Virus record (IMG/VR): IMGVR_UViG_3300021963_009993 | Span: 62,001-126,000 of that record | Length of the DNA: 64,000 nucleotides | Direction: 5' to 3' (one strand) | From: a virus | In this document: positions 25,304 through 35,477 of the stretch, in pieces | Layout of the letters: each line of letters begins with the position of its first letter | How positions within the stretch are numbered: the stretch's first letter is position 1 | The notes under the pieces: model-generated | Databases searched by the model: none | Told to the model about the DNA's origin: nothing | What the model saw: only the letters and a program-made list of their open reading frames with translations | Made by a program: the position numbers and the translations under genes

Positions 25304-26806
25304 ATGGCAAGGCAATGTAATTTACCATATGAAGCTTCAAAATATGCATGTGCCCAAATAGCAAGGCCTTTACCCGGAGCATCCTCAACAGGATTTGTAA
25401 ACATAGTTTTAAACGCAAACGGCAAAAGCATATCCGTAGGAAACAAATCATCTCCCTCACAAAACAACGCAACATACATAAATTCTATGACATTGTCTAT
25501 TGGATCTAGTCCACAACTGGACATAGAAATAGTTGACTACAGCGGACAAGATTTCAATTACTTTATACAAAACTTGTCAAATGACTCATGTGATCTTAAT
25601 TCAAACTATGGTGCGATGCTTCTTGAATTTGGATGGATAATAACAGACTGCAACGGTCAAGTTTCAAAATATGGTTCTGCTGAAGAAACGAGAAGAAGAG
25701 CGGTATTGTCAGCTGATACACAAGCCCAACCTAACGGTTTTCTTTGTTTTGTAATATCGCAATTTAGTTCGCAAAATTCCAATGGAATTTGGAAGTACAA
25801 ACTAAGCGGTGCTGGCCCAAATGAGACATTTTCTGATGTGCGACAGGCTACGCCAATAGGATCAGATGCACAAAAGGTAAATCTTGCTACATCAAGAAAA
25901 ATGTTGTTTGACAGATCTTGCAAGTCAAGACCATTAAAAACAAGAGTGCCAATGTTGAGGCAAACATCAACAAGAAACTTGGCACCAGCTGGTTTTCCAG
26001 CTTCAGATGGTGGTGAAAATGGTCCTAAGAGTGTTTGGAGTCCCGACCGTCAAGATCCAATATCTGCTTTAAGAAAGTGGATGAATTCAATGTCAACGGA
26101 CAGAAAGCTTGGCACTTTCTTTGTCACATCAAGCACTTTGGTTGATCCAAATATATTGGTAATTGAATCATTGCAAGACGAATGTAATTTAGGTACTGGT
26201 GCTAATTGTGCTACAAGCAGACAGGTAGACAAAGTTTACATTGTAAATGGTGGAGATTGTTCTCCAGTTTTAAGTTTCGATCCTGAAGTCAAGTTTGTGT
26301 CAGCGCAAAGTCAGGGTGGAGGTCAAGCTGCTATGGGTGTTCAAAGAGCAGTTCAGCCAACAAGACTTTGTGGTAAAACAAAAGACAGAAGCAATCTTCT
26401 TGGCTTGCAAACTGCAATACAAGTTCCAACTGCAAACTACAATTTCAGAACACCAGATGAAGCTGCTGCAAAAGAAGCAAGAAACATACAGGCAAATGCA
26501 GCAGCGACAAAATTGTTTGAGTACAGTAGCACAATAGAGGCTGATTTGACAATTCAAGGCGATCCTTATTATGCATCAATATTCAACAACATAGGCTCAA
26601 CAATTGGCATAATATATTTAAACCCATTCAATGTTTCACAAAATGCCACAGGTTGTGACTGGCTGGCAACACCTAGTGTCAACCAAACATTTTCGAGAAC
26701 AGATTACAATGTTGTTGGTGTGAGCCACAATATAGATAATTCTGGAAAATATACAACTACATTAAAACTGAAATCCGGTGCAGCTGGTGCTGAGGAAGTG
26801 TATTAA
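25304..26806 (+). CDS. baseplate hub protein (gp27/gpD-like, probable)
   Basis: 500 residues. The N-terminal domain has YINSMTLSIGSSPQLDIEIV and GAMLLEFGWI, as in tube-like hub domains, and the C-terminus ends with YNVVGVSHNIDNSGKYTTTL, the typical late-control-D/gp27 terminal strand (Y.VxxVxHxIxxxGxYTTxLxL). Near residue 420 EADLTIQGDPYYASIFNNIG and GIIYLNPFNV resemble the hub's tube-attachment region. Its stop is directly followed by the spike gene, matching the hub-spike order of contractile tails. Sequence similarity to a specific family is modest. Confidence 0.72.
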   Translation: MARQCNLPYEASKYACAQIARPLPGASSTGFVNIVLNANGKSISVGNKSSPSQNNATYINSMTLSIGSSPQLDIEIVDYSGQDFNYFIQNLSNDSCDLNSNYGAMLLEFGWIITDCNGQVSKYGSAEETRRRAVLSADTQAQPNGFLCFVISQFSSQNSNGIWKYKLSGAGPNETFSDVRQATPIGSDAQKVNLATSRKMLFDRSCKSRPLKTRVPMLRQTSTRNLAPAGFPASDGGENGPKSVWSPDRQDPISALRKWMNSMSTDRKLGTFFVTSSTLVDPNILVIESLQDECNLGTGANCATSRQVDKVYIVNGGDCSPVLSFDPEVKFVSAQSQGGGQAAMGVQRAVQPTRLCGKTKDRSNLLGLQTAIQVPTANYNFRTPDEAAAKEARNIQANAAATKLFEYSSTIEADLTIQGDPYYASIFNNIGSTIGIIYLNPFNVSQNATGCDWLATPSVNQTFSRTDYNVVGVSHNIDNSGKYTTTLKLKSGAAGAEEVY

Positions 26807-29008
26807 ATGGGAAAGTTATCTAGTTTACTGAATAGAATAAAAAAATTAGAAGCCGCTCTTACAGGTGGAGGTGATACACCAAAAGATCCCGGCCCATCTA
26901 AGGTCAAGAAGAAAAGACAAAAACAATCTGCTTATGGTTTATACATCGGTCTTTGCGTTGATACCTTGGATATTTACAAGCAAAATCGTGTAAGAATATT
27001 TTCACCATTATTCAATGATCCAGAAGAAGATGTTAATTCTTTGCCCTTTGCTTTTCCAATATCTTCCTTTGGTGGGTTTGATGATTGTGGTGTTAGCTGG
27101 GTTCCTCCAGCTGGCAGTACAGTAATATTTGGATTTGAAGCTGGAAACAGAGGTGTTCCCTTCTATCTTGGAACAACATGGTCAACTAGTCGTGCTTTGC
27201 CCAATCAATCTAATCCAGACCAACCAGCATTTAGTGTTCCAGTTCAAGAATATGAGGAACTTTATAGAGGCAGAAGAAATGGTTATTTATGTGGCCCAAA
27301 TGAAACACAAGTTTTGCCACCTTGGAACACAGAAAGCTACAATGGATTCGATATCATTAGTCCAACTGATCTAGAAACATTTCCAGATCCTCAAAAAAGA
27401 GTAACATATCCAAATATTTATGGATTTAAAACTCCAGAAAAGCATATGTTTAAGATGGTTGATGGAGATGGAAGATGCAACAGGAAGTGGAAAAGAATTG
27501 AAATTATGTCAGGAAATGGCAATTGGTTATGTTTTAAGGATGACCATTTACATTATGGTGGTCAATGGGCTCATCCAAGTTGTGATTTAGGTGCTAATGG
27601 CAAAAACCCCAGAGATGGCGACACTAGTTGTATAGTTGGGGTTTCAAATCCACAACCGGGTAGTGCTGAAGATGTAAGTCTTTTTGATACTGATAGAGCG
27701 GAACTTGCAAACCTTATTGACGAATTAGGATTCGACCCATATCAATATGATGATTATGCTGGCACCTTGCCAAACCCTGCATTACTAAATGATATAGATC
27801 CAAATCTAGGACAAAAACTTGAGGCAAATCCCGGTTCTACCTTGTGTGGCGCAAATTTCAAAACAATAGGTGGAAATCCAAGTAATCAATCAACACCAGA
27901 GAAAGATTTGCAAAAAGGCACTAATCCTTTTTTTAAACAAGCAAGTGAATGTCGTCCTTATGGTGGCCCAAAAACTCCACAAAACAACAAATGTGATCTG
28001 CCACAATCTGGTATTCAACTATTGTCTATATCTGGTCACACATTTGTAATGGATGATTCTGTAAAAGATCCTAGGGGAGGAATGGAATGGCAAAGAAGCA
28101 TGGAAGCTTTTGACTTTGGTTGTTCTGATCAATTCATGGGAAGAACATATTGGAAATCAACAACCGGACATTTTATTGAACTTAATGACATTGAAGTATC
28201 AACTAATGTCAGGGGAAGAAACAATGGAATCAAACTTCAATCAGCTTTAGGAAATAGCATTTCTTTATGTGATGAAATGGCTGGTCCTGATTGTCCTTCT
28301 GCTGCGACTGAAAATCAAGGAATTAAAATACAAAGTACAAGCTTGCATGAAATAACACTTTCAGATGCACAAAACAAGCAACAGCAACAGAATTGCAGAA
28401 GAGGAAACAATAATCCAGAGAACAAGGCAACAAATGCTTATATTAGAATCAAGAGTGGATATGGATTGAGATTTGAAATGCGTGATTCATATTCACAAGA
28501 AAAAACAGATACACAGCAAATAATATTAACATCTCCACAAATCGATAACACACAAAGAGGGCCACACGCTTTTGTTATGCAAGAGAGTCCGACTGGTCCT
28601 GGTACTGTATTTCTAAGAACAGGTGGAAACTACATTGTATCAACCTATGACAACTATGTTGATATAGTTGGTGATAGTGAAAATCCAAGCAACAAATACA
28701 GTTTTACATCAAATGCTAGATATGAGGTAGCAGAAGATTTATATTACAATCAATGCAATCAATTTATTTGTAGGAGTGATAAACAAACATTTATATTGGC
28801 TGGAAAAGATTATGAGCAAAAACCAAATGCTGATGGAACTCCGAGAGAAAAGGTTCCCGGTGTGTTTCCTGTGGTTGTATATGCGAATGGAAGATTAATA
28901 ATAAGTGACAGGGTATATGCTAGTGCATCTCCAAAAGCTTGTACTGCATCTATTTACAATATGACACCATATGTTTTAGAGACAGTTTCGGCATGTAAGG
29001 GTCGCTAA
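26807..29008 (+). CDS. baseplate central spike protein with gp5/VgrG OB-fold
   Basis: 733 residues. Residues about 42-125 form an OB fold: GLYIGLCVDTLDIYKQNRVR, FAFPISSFGGFDDCGVSWVP, GSTVIFGFEAGNRGVPFYLG, the gp5_N/VgrG pattern (RVR ... P ... W.P..G..V.V.FE.GD...P...G). The C-terminal part repeats short strands such as GIKLQSALGNSISLCD and GIKIQSTSLHEITLSD, as expected for a trimeric beta-helix spike. No lysozyme domain as in T4 gp5 is seen. About 20 cysteines are spread through it. Directly follows the hub gene with no gap. Confidence 0.85.
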   Translation: MGKLSSLLNRIKKLEAALTGGGDTPKDPGPSKVKKKRQKQSAYGLYIGLCVDTLDIYKQNRVRIFSPLFNDPEEDVNSLPFAFPISSFGGFDDCGVSWVPPAGSTVIFGFEAGNRGVPFYLGTTWSTSRALPNQSNPDQPAFSVPVQEYEELYRGRRNGYLCGPNETQVLPPWNTESYNGFDIISPTDLETFPDPQKRVTYPNIYGFKTPEKHMFKMVDGDGRCNRKWKRIEIMSGNGNWLCFKDDHLHYGGQWAHPSCDLGANGKNPRDGDTSCIVGVSNPQPGSAEDVSLFDTDRAELANLIDELGFDPYQYDDYAGTLPNPALLNDIDPNLGQKLEANPGSTLCGANFKTIGGNPSNQSTPEKDLQKGTNPFFKQASECRPYGGPKTPQNNKCDLPQSGIQLLSISGHTFVMDDSVKDPRGGMEWQRSMEAFDFGCSDQFMGRTYWKSTTGHFIELNDIEVSTNVRGRNNGIKLQSALGNSISLCDEMAGPDCPSAATENQGIKIQSTSLHEITLSDAQNKQQQQNCRRGNNNPENKATNAYIRIKSGYGLRFEMRDSYSQEKTDTQQIILTSPQIDNTQRGPHAFVMQESPTGPGTVFLRTGGNYIVSTYDNYVDIVGDSENPSNKYSFTSNARYEVAEDLYYNQCNQFICRSDKQTFILAGKDYEQKPNADGTPREKVPGVFPVVVYANGRLIISDRVYASASPKACTASIYNMTPYVLETVSACKGR

Positions 29009-29022
29009 AATAAAATAATTCT

Positions 29023-29041
29023 TTAATAGATATTCTATTAA
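29023..29041. promoter_or_regulatory. intergenic hairpin before the gp25-like gene
   Basis: TTAATAGA and TCTATTAA flank a TAT loop in the 54-base gap between spike and gp25-like genes. It is pure A/T apart from the two G-C pairs and has no following T-run, so a processing site or weak terminator are equally possible. Confidence 0.3.
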
Positions 29042-29062
29042 GATGTACTAATTTGGTGTTTA

Positions 29063-29473
29063 ATGGAAATTCTTGCAGCTTCATTTCCAATTGAAAAAAA
29101 TCCTCTTGGTTTAATCAGAACTATAACAGGAACTGATGCCATCAAGGGTGATTTACTTCAGCTTTTATTAACGAATCCAAATGAAAGAGTTATGTTGCCT
29201 ACATTTGGCACACCGTTGAGAAACCTTTTGTTTGAACAAAATGATGCTGTTTTGGCTGGTAGGGCTAGGGAAACAATAGCAAATGCAATAAGGGATTGGG
29301 AACCAAGGATTGTGGTGAAGAACATATTTGTTAATAACACAGGTTTTCCAGAACAGAGAGATGATCCAAAAAATTATGAAAATATACTTTCTATCACTAT
29401 TGAATTTTCTCTGCCTGATCAAATTGAAAGTGTTGACAGGCTTGTAATACAATTACCATTAGGAAACGCATAA
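29063..29473 (+). CDS. baseplate wedge protein, gp25/GPW family
   Basis: 136 residues. The gp25 fold is evident: AIKGDLLQLLLTNPNERVMLP, FGTPLRNLLFEQNDAVL, ETIANAIRDWEPRIVVKNIF, with the conserved N-P-x-E-R, F-G-x-x-L-x-x-L-L-F-E and W-E-P-R-I elements. gp25 forms the inner baseplate ring that nucleates the sheath. The gene leads into the J-like gene with no gap to speak of, the standard order. Confidence 0.92.
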   Translation: MEILAASFPIEKNPLGLIRTITGTDAIKGDLLQLLLTNPNERVMLPTFGTPLRNLLFEQNDAVLAGRARETIANAIRDWEPRIVVKNIFVNNTGFPEQRDDPKNYENILSITIEFSLPDQIESVDRLVIQLPLGNA

Positions 29474-29474
29474 A

Positions 29475-31028
29475 ATGGCAGAAACATGTCCTTTCGAAAT
29501 AACACCGCTTAAAGAAGCGTCACAGGTTCAAAGACCAAGTCCTGTTAATTTAAACTATACAAATCAAGACTTCTGGTCTATGAAAGCCAGACTTGTTGAT
29601 TTCATAAAACAAAATTTCACGGGTGAATTCAACGATTTTGTTGAATCAAGCCTTGCCATCATGTTAATAGAGAACTGGGCTTTTATAGCCGATACTCTAT
29701 CCTTCAAAATTGACCAAATTGCAAATGAAATTTTCATAGACACAGTCACAGAAATAGACAATGCTTTCAGACTTGCAAAACTTGTGGGATTTCAACCCAC
29801 ACCACCAATACCTTCCAGAAGTCTTTGGACGGCAAGAATAAATTCTGCACAGACTATAGACTTGGTAATACCAACACCTTTCGATGTTGAAGTGACAAAT
29901 AATGATCAAGTAATAAACATAGAACTATTCCCGGCTGATAATTTCAACAGACCAATATATGATCAGCCAATAGTAATATCTGCCGGTAATGTAGTTAATT
30001 CCAACATAGTTGGATTGCAAGGACAGACATATACCGAGACATTTTTGGGAAATGGTACGATAGATCAATCTTTTCTTTTAACTTTTTCTCCTGTTCTTTT
30101 GGATTCTATCAGATTAACTGTTGATAACCAAAAGTGGGAAAGGGTTGAATTCTTCACAGATAGCCAACCAAGAAAAGAATATCGTGTCGAATATAATGCA
30201 AATTATAGTGCATTTATAATCTTTGGTAACAACAGGGCTGGTTTGTTACCTCCTACTGGTTCTGTAATCAATGTAGTTTACAGGGTTGGTGGCGGTCCCA
30301 GCGGAAACATAGTCACAAATTTCGCAAATACTAGCACCTTGGTGCCCGTTGAAGGACAGGCATTTAGTGTGCCTGTAAGTTTTACAAACTATACAAAAGG
30401 TGAATTTGGATATAGTGGAGATACTGTAGAAGATATTAGAAGAAAACTACCTGTTTATGTCAATTCACAAAACAGAGCAGTAACTGGTTCTGATTATGAA
30501 AATATAGCTAATTTATTCACTACTCCTTACAACGGTGCTATGGGCAAGGCAGCAATAACATTGAGACATAGTGGTTGTGCTGCCAACATAATTGAAGCTT
30601 ATATCCTTGCGAAGGATGGGATATCTGGTCTAACACCTGCATCATCACAATTTAAGGCAGAATTCATGGATTACATGGATTCTAAAAAAATGATAACAGA
30701 CTATCTGGTAATTAAAGATGGTGTGATTATACAAACAGTTGTTCATCTTGATGTTGTCATGGATAAATATTATCGAACTTTTGAAGATGATATTAAATCG
30801 AAAATAGAGAGAAATCTCGCTATTTTCTTTAATTTAAATAATTGGGATTATGGTCAAGGCCTTCGTGATAGCGATATTGTAAAGGCTTTGTCTAATATTC
30901 AAGGGCCATACAGATATGACATTACATTTACTACAAATGATCCGGGCAATAGTGGAAGAGTTGTTCATGCTAAATATTTTGAGATCATAAGACCAGAAAA
31001 CACAATAATTCAATTCCATTATGAGTAA
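29475..31028 (+). CDS. baseplate wedge protein J/gp6-like
   Basis: 517 residues. The N-terminus has the family opening SMKARLVDFIKQNF and then a helix around VESSLAIMLIENWAFIADTL with DTVTEIDNAFRLAKLVGFQP, matching baseplate_J/gp6. The middle is beta-rich and the end shows DSDIVKALSNIQGPYRYDIT. The segment VTGSDYENIANLFTTPYNGA is the conserved (T)xxDYxxIA. It forms the iris of the baseplate together with the gp25 and gpI-like proteins that flank it. Confidence 0.88.
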   Translation: MAETCPFEITPLKEASQVQRPSPVNLNYTNQDFWSMKARLVDFIKQNFTGEFNDFVESSLAIMLIENWAFIADTLSFKIDQIANEIFIDTVTEIDNAFRLAKLVGFQPTPPIPSRSLWTARINSAQTIDLVIPTPFDVEVTNNDQVINIELFPADNFNRPIYDQPIVISAGNVVNSNIVGLQGQTYTETFLGNGTIDQSFLLTFSPVLLDSIRLTVDNQKWERVEFFTDSQPRKEYRVEYNANYSAFIIFGNNRAGLLPPTGSVINVVYRVGGGPSGNIVTNFANTSTLVPVEGQAFSVPVSFTNYTKGEFGYSGDTVEDIRRKLPVYVNSQNRAVTGSDYENIANLFTTPYNGAMGKAAITLRHSGCAANIIEAYILAKDGISGLTPASSQFKAEFMDYMDSKKMITDYLVIKDGVIIQTVVHLDVVMDKYYRTFEDDIKSKIERNLAIFFNLNNWDYGQGLRDSDIVKALSNIQGPYRYDITFTTNDPGNSGRVVHAKYFEIIRPENTIIQFHYE

Positions 31029-31042
31029 AAGAAAGAAAGATA

Positions 31043-34000
31043 ATGGCAATTAAAAATTATTACGATAATCCAAAAGTTACTGATGACATAGTTTTCAATC
31101 TGTTCACTCCAGATGCTGAAAACTGTTTTAATGCCAATCCAGTACAATTTGACAATATAAAAATATTTTTTATATCTAGAAATCTTAGTGGCAGTAAAAC
31201 AAATGAAAACCAAATAGACATTTATGACATAAAACTTCAGGAAGAATATTATAGACTCCAGCAACTTGCATGTAGTGTTCCAACGAATATCAATATTGCT
31301 AATGCACAAAAGGCAAAAGATGATTGGATGAATAGCACATTCAGAACTGACATGTATTACAGCGAGGCAACAGCTGTATTCAACATGGGTAGCTACGGAA
31401 GTCCTCTTTGGAGAAATGACTTGCCGTTTGTTCCAAATCCAATCGTAGTTCCAATCTCAGATCCAAATATTGATTTAGCTTTTGGATTGTTTCAATTCGT
31501 ATGGAAACCCAATGGGACTATTAGAGAAGGTGATTATTACATTTGCTATAGCTATACCCCAAGTTATGCAAAGGCATCTTTGACAAAATATTTGAGTTTT
31601 TATGTTCAAAGTAATATTGCAAATGATGTTGCAAATCCAGCACATATAACCAAGCCAGAAAAGTACCAAAAACTACTGCAATCGTATTTGCCAGAAATGT
31701 ATTCCACATCTTATACTACAGAAGATATATCTTATAATGTTTTAACAAAATTTAACAATTCTGTTGCTGGTGGTTTTACGACTATAGAAAATTATGCCAA
31801 CCAAATAATAGACATAGTTGATGCTAATGCTACACAAGAACCTTTGCTTAACTATGTGGCCAATCTTTTTGCACAAAAACTAAGATCAACTGATGTTACT
31901 TTGTGGAGAAAGCAAATCAAAAAAGCAGTTCCAAACATGAAAATGAAAGGAACTTTAAAAGGATTGGAAGAAGCTTTGATGGATGCTGGAATTAGATTGA
32001 TAAGATTCGACCAGCTTTGGCAGACAAGATCACAATACTTCTATACTGAAACATTTGTCTTCATAGATTCTTTGAATTTCCTTTTGACTAAAGTTTCTTT
32101 ACCAATAAACATATTATTTACAATACAAAAAAGATCTGCAACAGGTACTTATGAGGATCAGCCTTTAACAAATATAAACATCATCACGATTGATGCCGAA
32201 AGCATGCTTACATGGGTGGGACCAGCCTTGGTTCCCGGCGATGTAATAAAAATAAGTTATCAATTCAAAGAATATGAAAGTGATACTGCTGAAATACTTG
32301 ATTTGCACATACAAAGAGAATTGCCATTAGCTGATTTAAGAGATGATAGGTATTTTGAATATCCACCAAAAGATTGGAATACAAAGCTTATATCAAAAAA
32401 TGATGTGCTGTTTGATGCCATTATAGGTGTGCAGAATCCATATGTTCCATTTGTTAATTTTGGAATGATTAGAACACAGTTCCCATATTCAGAAAACATC
32501 TATAACATGGATGAATACAATGGTTCATTAAGAATGAGTCAATCTCCTAGTGATATTGACAAAAATTTCTTGGAGCCTTGCAGTAGTGGAATAAGTGCAT
32601 ATTACAGTCTCGATGTTGAAATCAACCAGCTTTCAAGATTCATACTTCAGGAATGTCAGGAAATAATAGCAGAATATACTCCATTCCATTCAATACTGCA
32701 CACATTCAATTTCAGCGGTTCATTTACGGAATTTGTGGTTTCTCCGGTTGAAACAATTGAATATTTCATCAGTTATTATCAAGAAGATTTCATGATTGCT
32801 GGCATGGCACAAATAGTATTCAATAGATTGATGCTCGGTGGCTTGCAACAAAATGCTGTTCGCAGAAATGAACTTGCAACATTAGATTCAAGCGTGACGA
32901 GTTCTTCAACAGCTTACAATGATGTCATTAGACTATTTGCTCCTTTGATTAACTTTAGTGGATTGAGCATCAATCCAAATCCAAACAAAACACTATTGGA
33001 AATATTACAGCCATCAGCATACTATGGGAATTATTATGTGTCTAATGTTTCTGGTAGTTATTTATCCATAGCACCATATGGAATAAATCCTGTATTTGAG
33101 CCTTTGCTGCAATCAGAATTTAATTTCAGAATATCAAACATACTTTTAGAAGCGACTAATTTCACAGTTGTAGATTATTATAAATATTATTTAACAGATT
33201 TAGATCCATCAATTACAGCCCAGTTTGAAATTTTAAACATAAGGACTGTTTGGGATGTAAACAATGGTTATTCACCAGTTGCTTGGAAAATAAGACTTGG
33301 ATCAAATGATTATTATATAACAAATATAAATAATGGGATAATAGAAATAGCTAATGATGGAACATTGACTCCAAACGAAATCAAGAACATAAGTTATCAA
33401 ATATTATTCCCAGATGACACAATAGCATTAAGTTCTGTGACTGGTGATTATTTCACGAAAAAATATGGACTTGTTATTATACCTTCATCATTACAAGTTG
33501 ATACTGTAAGGAATATTCTTGTTGGTGATGTTTACTTCTACCAAAATGGACAGCAATACAAATTTTATGAATTTGATGCTTATAATGATCAAGCATTTTT
33601 AATTGAAGGATGGACGCTGGGATCTTTGTCAGTCGAAGGCAAGGTATTAAACAGAGTTGTAAACAATGGTGTTGGCAGTTTGGTTTACGGTGGAATGAAA
33701 TTGTTGCGAAATTCAGCTATTCCTGTTTTCGATGATCCAGCTACAGCATTAGTTGATAATCAGAACTTCAAGGAAAACTATTTAATAACCATAAATGAAC
33801 AAACATATGCAATTATCGACCCACCATCTGGAGTCGATCCAAATTATGTTTATTTGTCTGGTAAATTTGTTGACTTCACAACTGTTGGAACAGCTGTTGA
33901 CTTTACAATTGATAGATATTTCAAAAATGATATAGTTGTTTTCAACACAGAACTGCGTGATGTAAACAGGGCTGGATCTGATATTTTTAAAACTTTAATA

Positions 34001-34165
34001 ACTACAGGAGGAACCGTGGGCGATACTCCAACTGTCACACCTTTTGCTTTTGCAAATGACAATAAAGATTCAGGTAGTCCAAAAGAAATATTAAAAACTT
34101 TTGAATCAGTTTCTTTCAAGATAGAATATAAAGATGGCACAACACAATCGGGAGAAATAAAATGA
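31043..34165 (+). CDS. baseplate protein with tail protein I domain (gp7-like, probable)
   Basis: 1040 residues, close to the length of T4 gp7. Residues about 210-330 carry the tail-protein-I pattern: YQKLLQSYLPEMYST, TTIENYANQIIDIVDANATQ, EPLLNYVANLFAQKLRSTD, then a LWRKQIKKAVPNMKMKGTLK segment and GLEEALMDAGIRL. The remaining 700 residues are beta-rich with repeated Ig-like hydrophobic strands and no recognised enzyme. Downstream of gp25 and J as expected for gp7/gpI. The 4-base overlap with the next gene shows coupling. Confidence 0.75.
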   Translation: MAIKNYYDNPKVTDDIVFNLFTPDAENCFNANPVQFDNIKIFFISRNLSGSKTNENQIDIYDIKLQEEYYRLQQLACSVPTNINIANAQKAKDDWMNSTFRTDMYYSEATAVFNMGSYGSPLWRNDLPFVPNPIVVPISDPNIDLAFGLFQFVWKPNGTIREGDYYICYSYTPSYAKASLTKYLSFYVQSNIANDVANPAHITKPEKYQKLLQSYLPEMYSTSYTTEDISYNVLTKFNNSVAGGFTTIENYANQIIDIVDANATQEPLLNYVANLFAQKLRSTDVTLWRKQIKKAVPNMKMKGTLKGLEEALMDAGIRLIRFDQLWQTRSQYFYTETFVFIDSLNFLLTKVSLPINILFTIQKRSATGTYEDQPLTNINIITIDAESMLTWVGPALVPGDVIKISYQFKEYESDTAEILDLHIQRELPLADLRDDRYFEYPPKDWNTKLISKNDVLFDAIIGVQNPYVPFVNFGMIRTQFPYSENIYNMDEYNGSLRMSQSPSDIDKNFLEPCSSGISAYYSLDVEINQLSRFILQECQEIIAEYTPFHSILHTFNFSGSFTEFVVSPVETIEYFISYYQEDFMIAGMAQIVFNRLMLGGLQQNAVRRNELATLDSSVTSSSTAYNDVIRLFAPLINFSGLSINPNPNKTLLEILQPSAYYGNYYVSNVSGSYLSIAPYGINPVFEPLLQSEFNFRISNILLEATNFTVVDYYKYYLTDLDPSITAQFEILNIRTVWDVNNGYSPVAWKIRLGSNDYYITNINNGIIEIANDGTLTPNEIKNISYQILFPDDTIALSSVTGDYFTKKYGLVIIPSSLQVDTVRNILVGDVYFYQNGQQYKFYEFDAYNDQAFLIEGWTLGSLSVEGKVLNRVVNNGVGSLVYGGMKLLRNSAIPVFDDPATALVDNQNFKENYLITINEQTYAIIDPPSGVDPNYVYLSGKFVDFTTVGTAVDFTIDRYFKNDIVVFNTELRDVNRAGSDIFKTLITTGGTVGDTPTVTPFAFANDNKDSGSPKEILKTFESVSFKIEYKDGTTQSGEIK

Positions 34166-34635
34166 CAGAATCAAACTTGAAATGCATTGGAAGCATAAAG
34201 GCAACTGTTGAACATAAAGATGGAAGGATTGAAGTTTTTGAAAGAAAAAATACCGTTTTGTATTTGGGCAGGGTTGCTATTGCAAAAATGTTAGTAAACT
34301 TTAATGGAGATGGTAGTGGTTATTTCGTGAATCGTTGGATTTTTGGAAATGGTGGAACTGATTCTGGAAAGACAAAGTTAGTAAACCCCGATATGAATGC
34401 GTTGTTTGGAGCTACTGTTGCAACCAAACCTGTAATTTCAACAATAGATCAACCAAATTCAAGTCAGGCTATTTTCACATCTGTGTTGGCATATGCCGAT
34501 GCAAATGGTTATGCAATTAATGAAATGGCACTTGTTTTAAATAATGGTGATCTTTACAGCATGGTCACATTTCCAGATTTGAATAAAACTGAAAATATAC
34601 AGATTACATTTAACTGGTATGTTAATTTGATTTAA
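34162..34635 (+). CDS. conserved virion-associated protein of unknown function
   Basis: 157 residues. The block FVNRWIFGNGGTDSGKTKLV, and later NGYAINEMALVLNNGDLYSM followed by VTFPDLNKTENIQITFNWYV, corresponds to a small beta-rich protein I recognise as commonly placed among baseplate and tail-fibre genes of myophages. Its exact role is unknown. The ATG overlaps the preceding stop. No cysteine-rich or catalytic motif. Confidence 0.65.
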   Translation: MTESNLKCIGSIKATVEHKDGRIEVFERKNTVLYLGRVAIAKMLVNFNGDGSGYFVNRWIFGNGGTDSGKTKLVNPDMNALFGATVATKPVISTIDQPNSSQAIFTSVLAYADANGYAINEMALVLNNGDLYSMVTFPDLNKTENIQITFNWYVNLI

Positions 34636-34662
34636 TATTAAAAAAGAAAGTGTAAATACAAT

Positions 34663-35445
34663 ATGCCTAACTTAGATCTAATACCAGTACCTCAATACGA
34701 TCCAAATCAACCATATTTTTGGACTTATGACAATTTGCCACTTGCTGCATTGGCTCAAAGAGATGTGGCAATAAACAATGCTGTCAATTACAATACTGAA
34801 ATACTTGCTCAGTCGATAGGTACTGCCGGGACTCTTGCAGCAAGATTGTCACAATCATTGCAAGATAATGGTGATTTGAAAGCAGAAGCGGTTGATAAAT
34901 CTTTGCATAATATTGGATACCATGAGGATGGGGTTTACGAGGGTGTTGACTATGTAAGAATGAAGTTAGAGGAAAGACAGAAACTTGAACTCATACAACC
35001 AGAAGCAAAAAATCTTCAATTGGCTTTTACCGGCATATCAGATATTGTTTATATAAATTCAGGAGTTGGTTTTTTTGAGCCATCTGATACAGTCACATGG
35101 ACTGTTGAAGCTGACCAAAAAATACAAGCTCATGTTACTGTTGGACTTACAAATGCACATAGGCATTATGACAATATAATTCCCCAACCAACAGCGACTT
35201 CGCCAGATTATAAAAACTATATTACTGGACTAGCATCAGCCTATGCTTCTGGTTCTCTTAAAGTTTTTGTAAATGGAATAAGATTATCTCCAGATTTTAC
35301 AGTTTATGTTCCTTCAAGATCTGCAAATCCAACATGGACTTTGAACAAATTCGTTGAAACACCAAATAAAAAAGGTTTTGTTTTACAGAATGCAATTACT
35401 GCTGATGATATAATTTTGATTGATTTTGAAGTACCTTTGGGTTAA
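34663..35445 (+). CDS. probable tail fibre or baseplate-associated virion protein
   Basis: 260 residues. N-terminal 90 residues are helical and Asn/Gln-rich; ahead of it is a GAAAG sequence. The C-terminal part has SLKVFVNGIRLSPDFTVYVP and KKGFVLQNAITADDIILIDF, the strand-turn-strand with L-x-V-F-V-N-G typical of phage fibre-tip or adaptor domains. The gene is located between the conserved virion protein at 34162 and the glycosyltransferase-like gene. No known fibre family is named with certainty. Confidence 0.55.
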   Translation: MPNLDLIPVPQYDPNQPYFWTYDNLPLAALAQRDVAINNAVNYNTEILAQSIGTAGTLAARLSQSLQDNGDLKAEAVDKSLHNIGYHEDGVYEGVDYVRMKLEERQKLELIQPEAKNLQLAFTGISDIVYINSGVGFFEPSDTVTWTVEADQKIQAHVTVGLTNAHRHYDNIIPQPTATSPDYKNYITGLASAYASGSLKVFVNGIRLSPDFTVYVPSRSANPTWTLNKFVETPNKKGFVLQNAITADDIILIDFEVPLG

Positions 35446-35477
35446 GATATATTTTTAAAAACCCAAGGATCACAAAA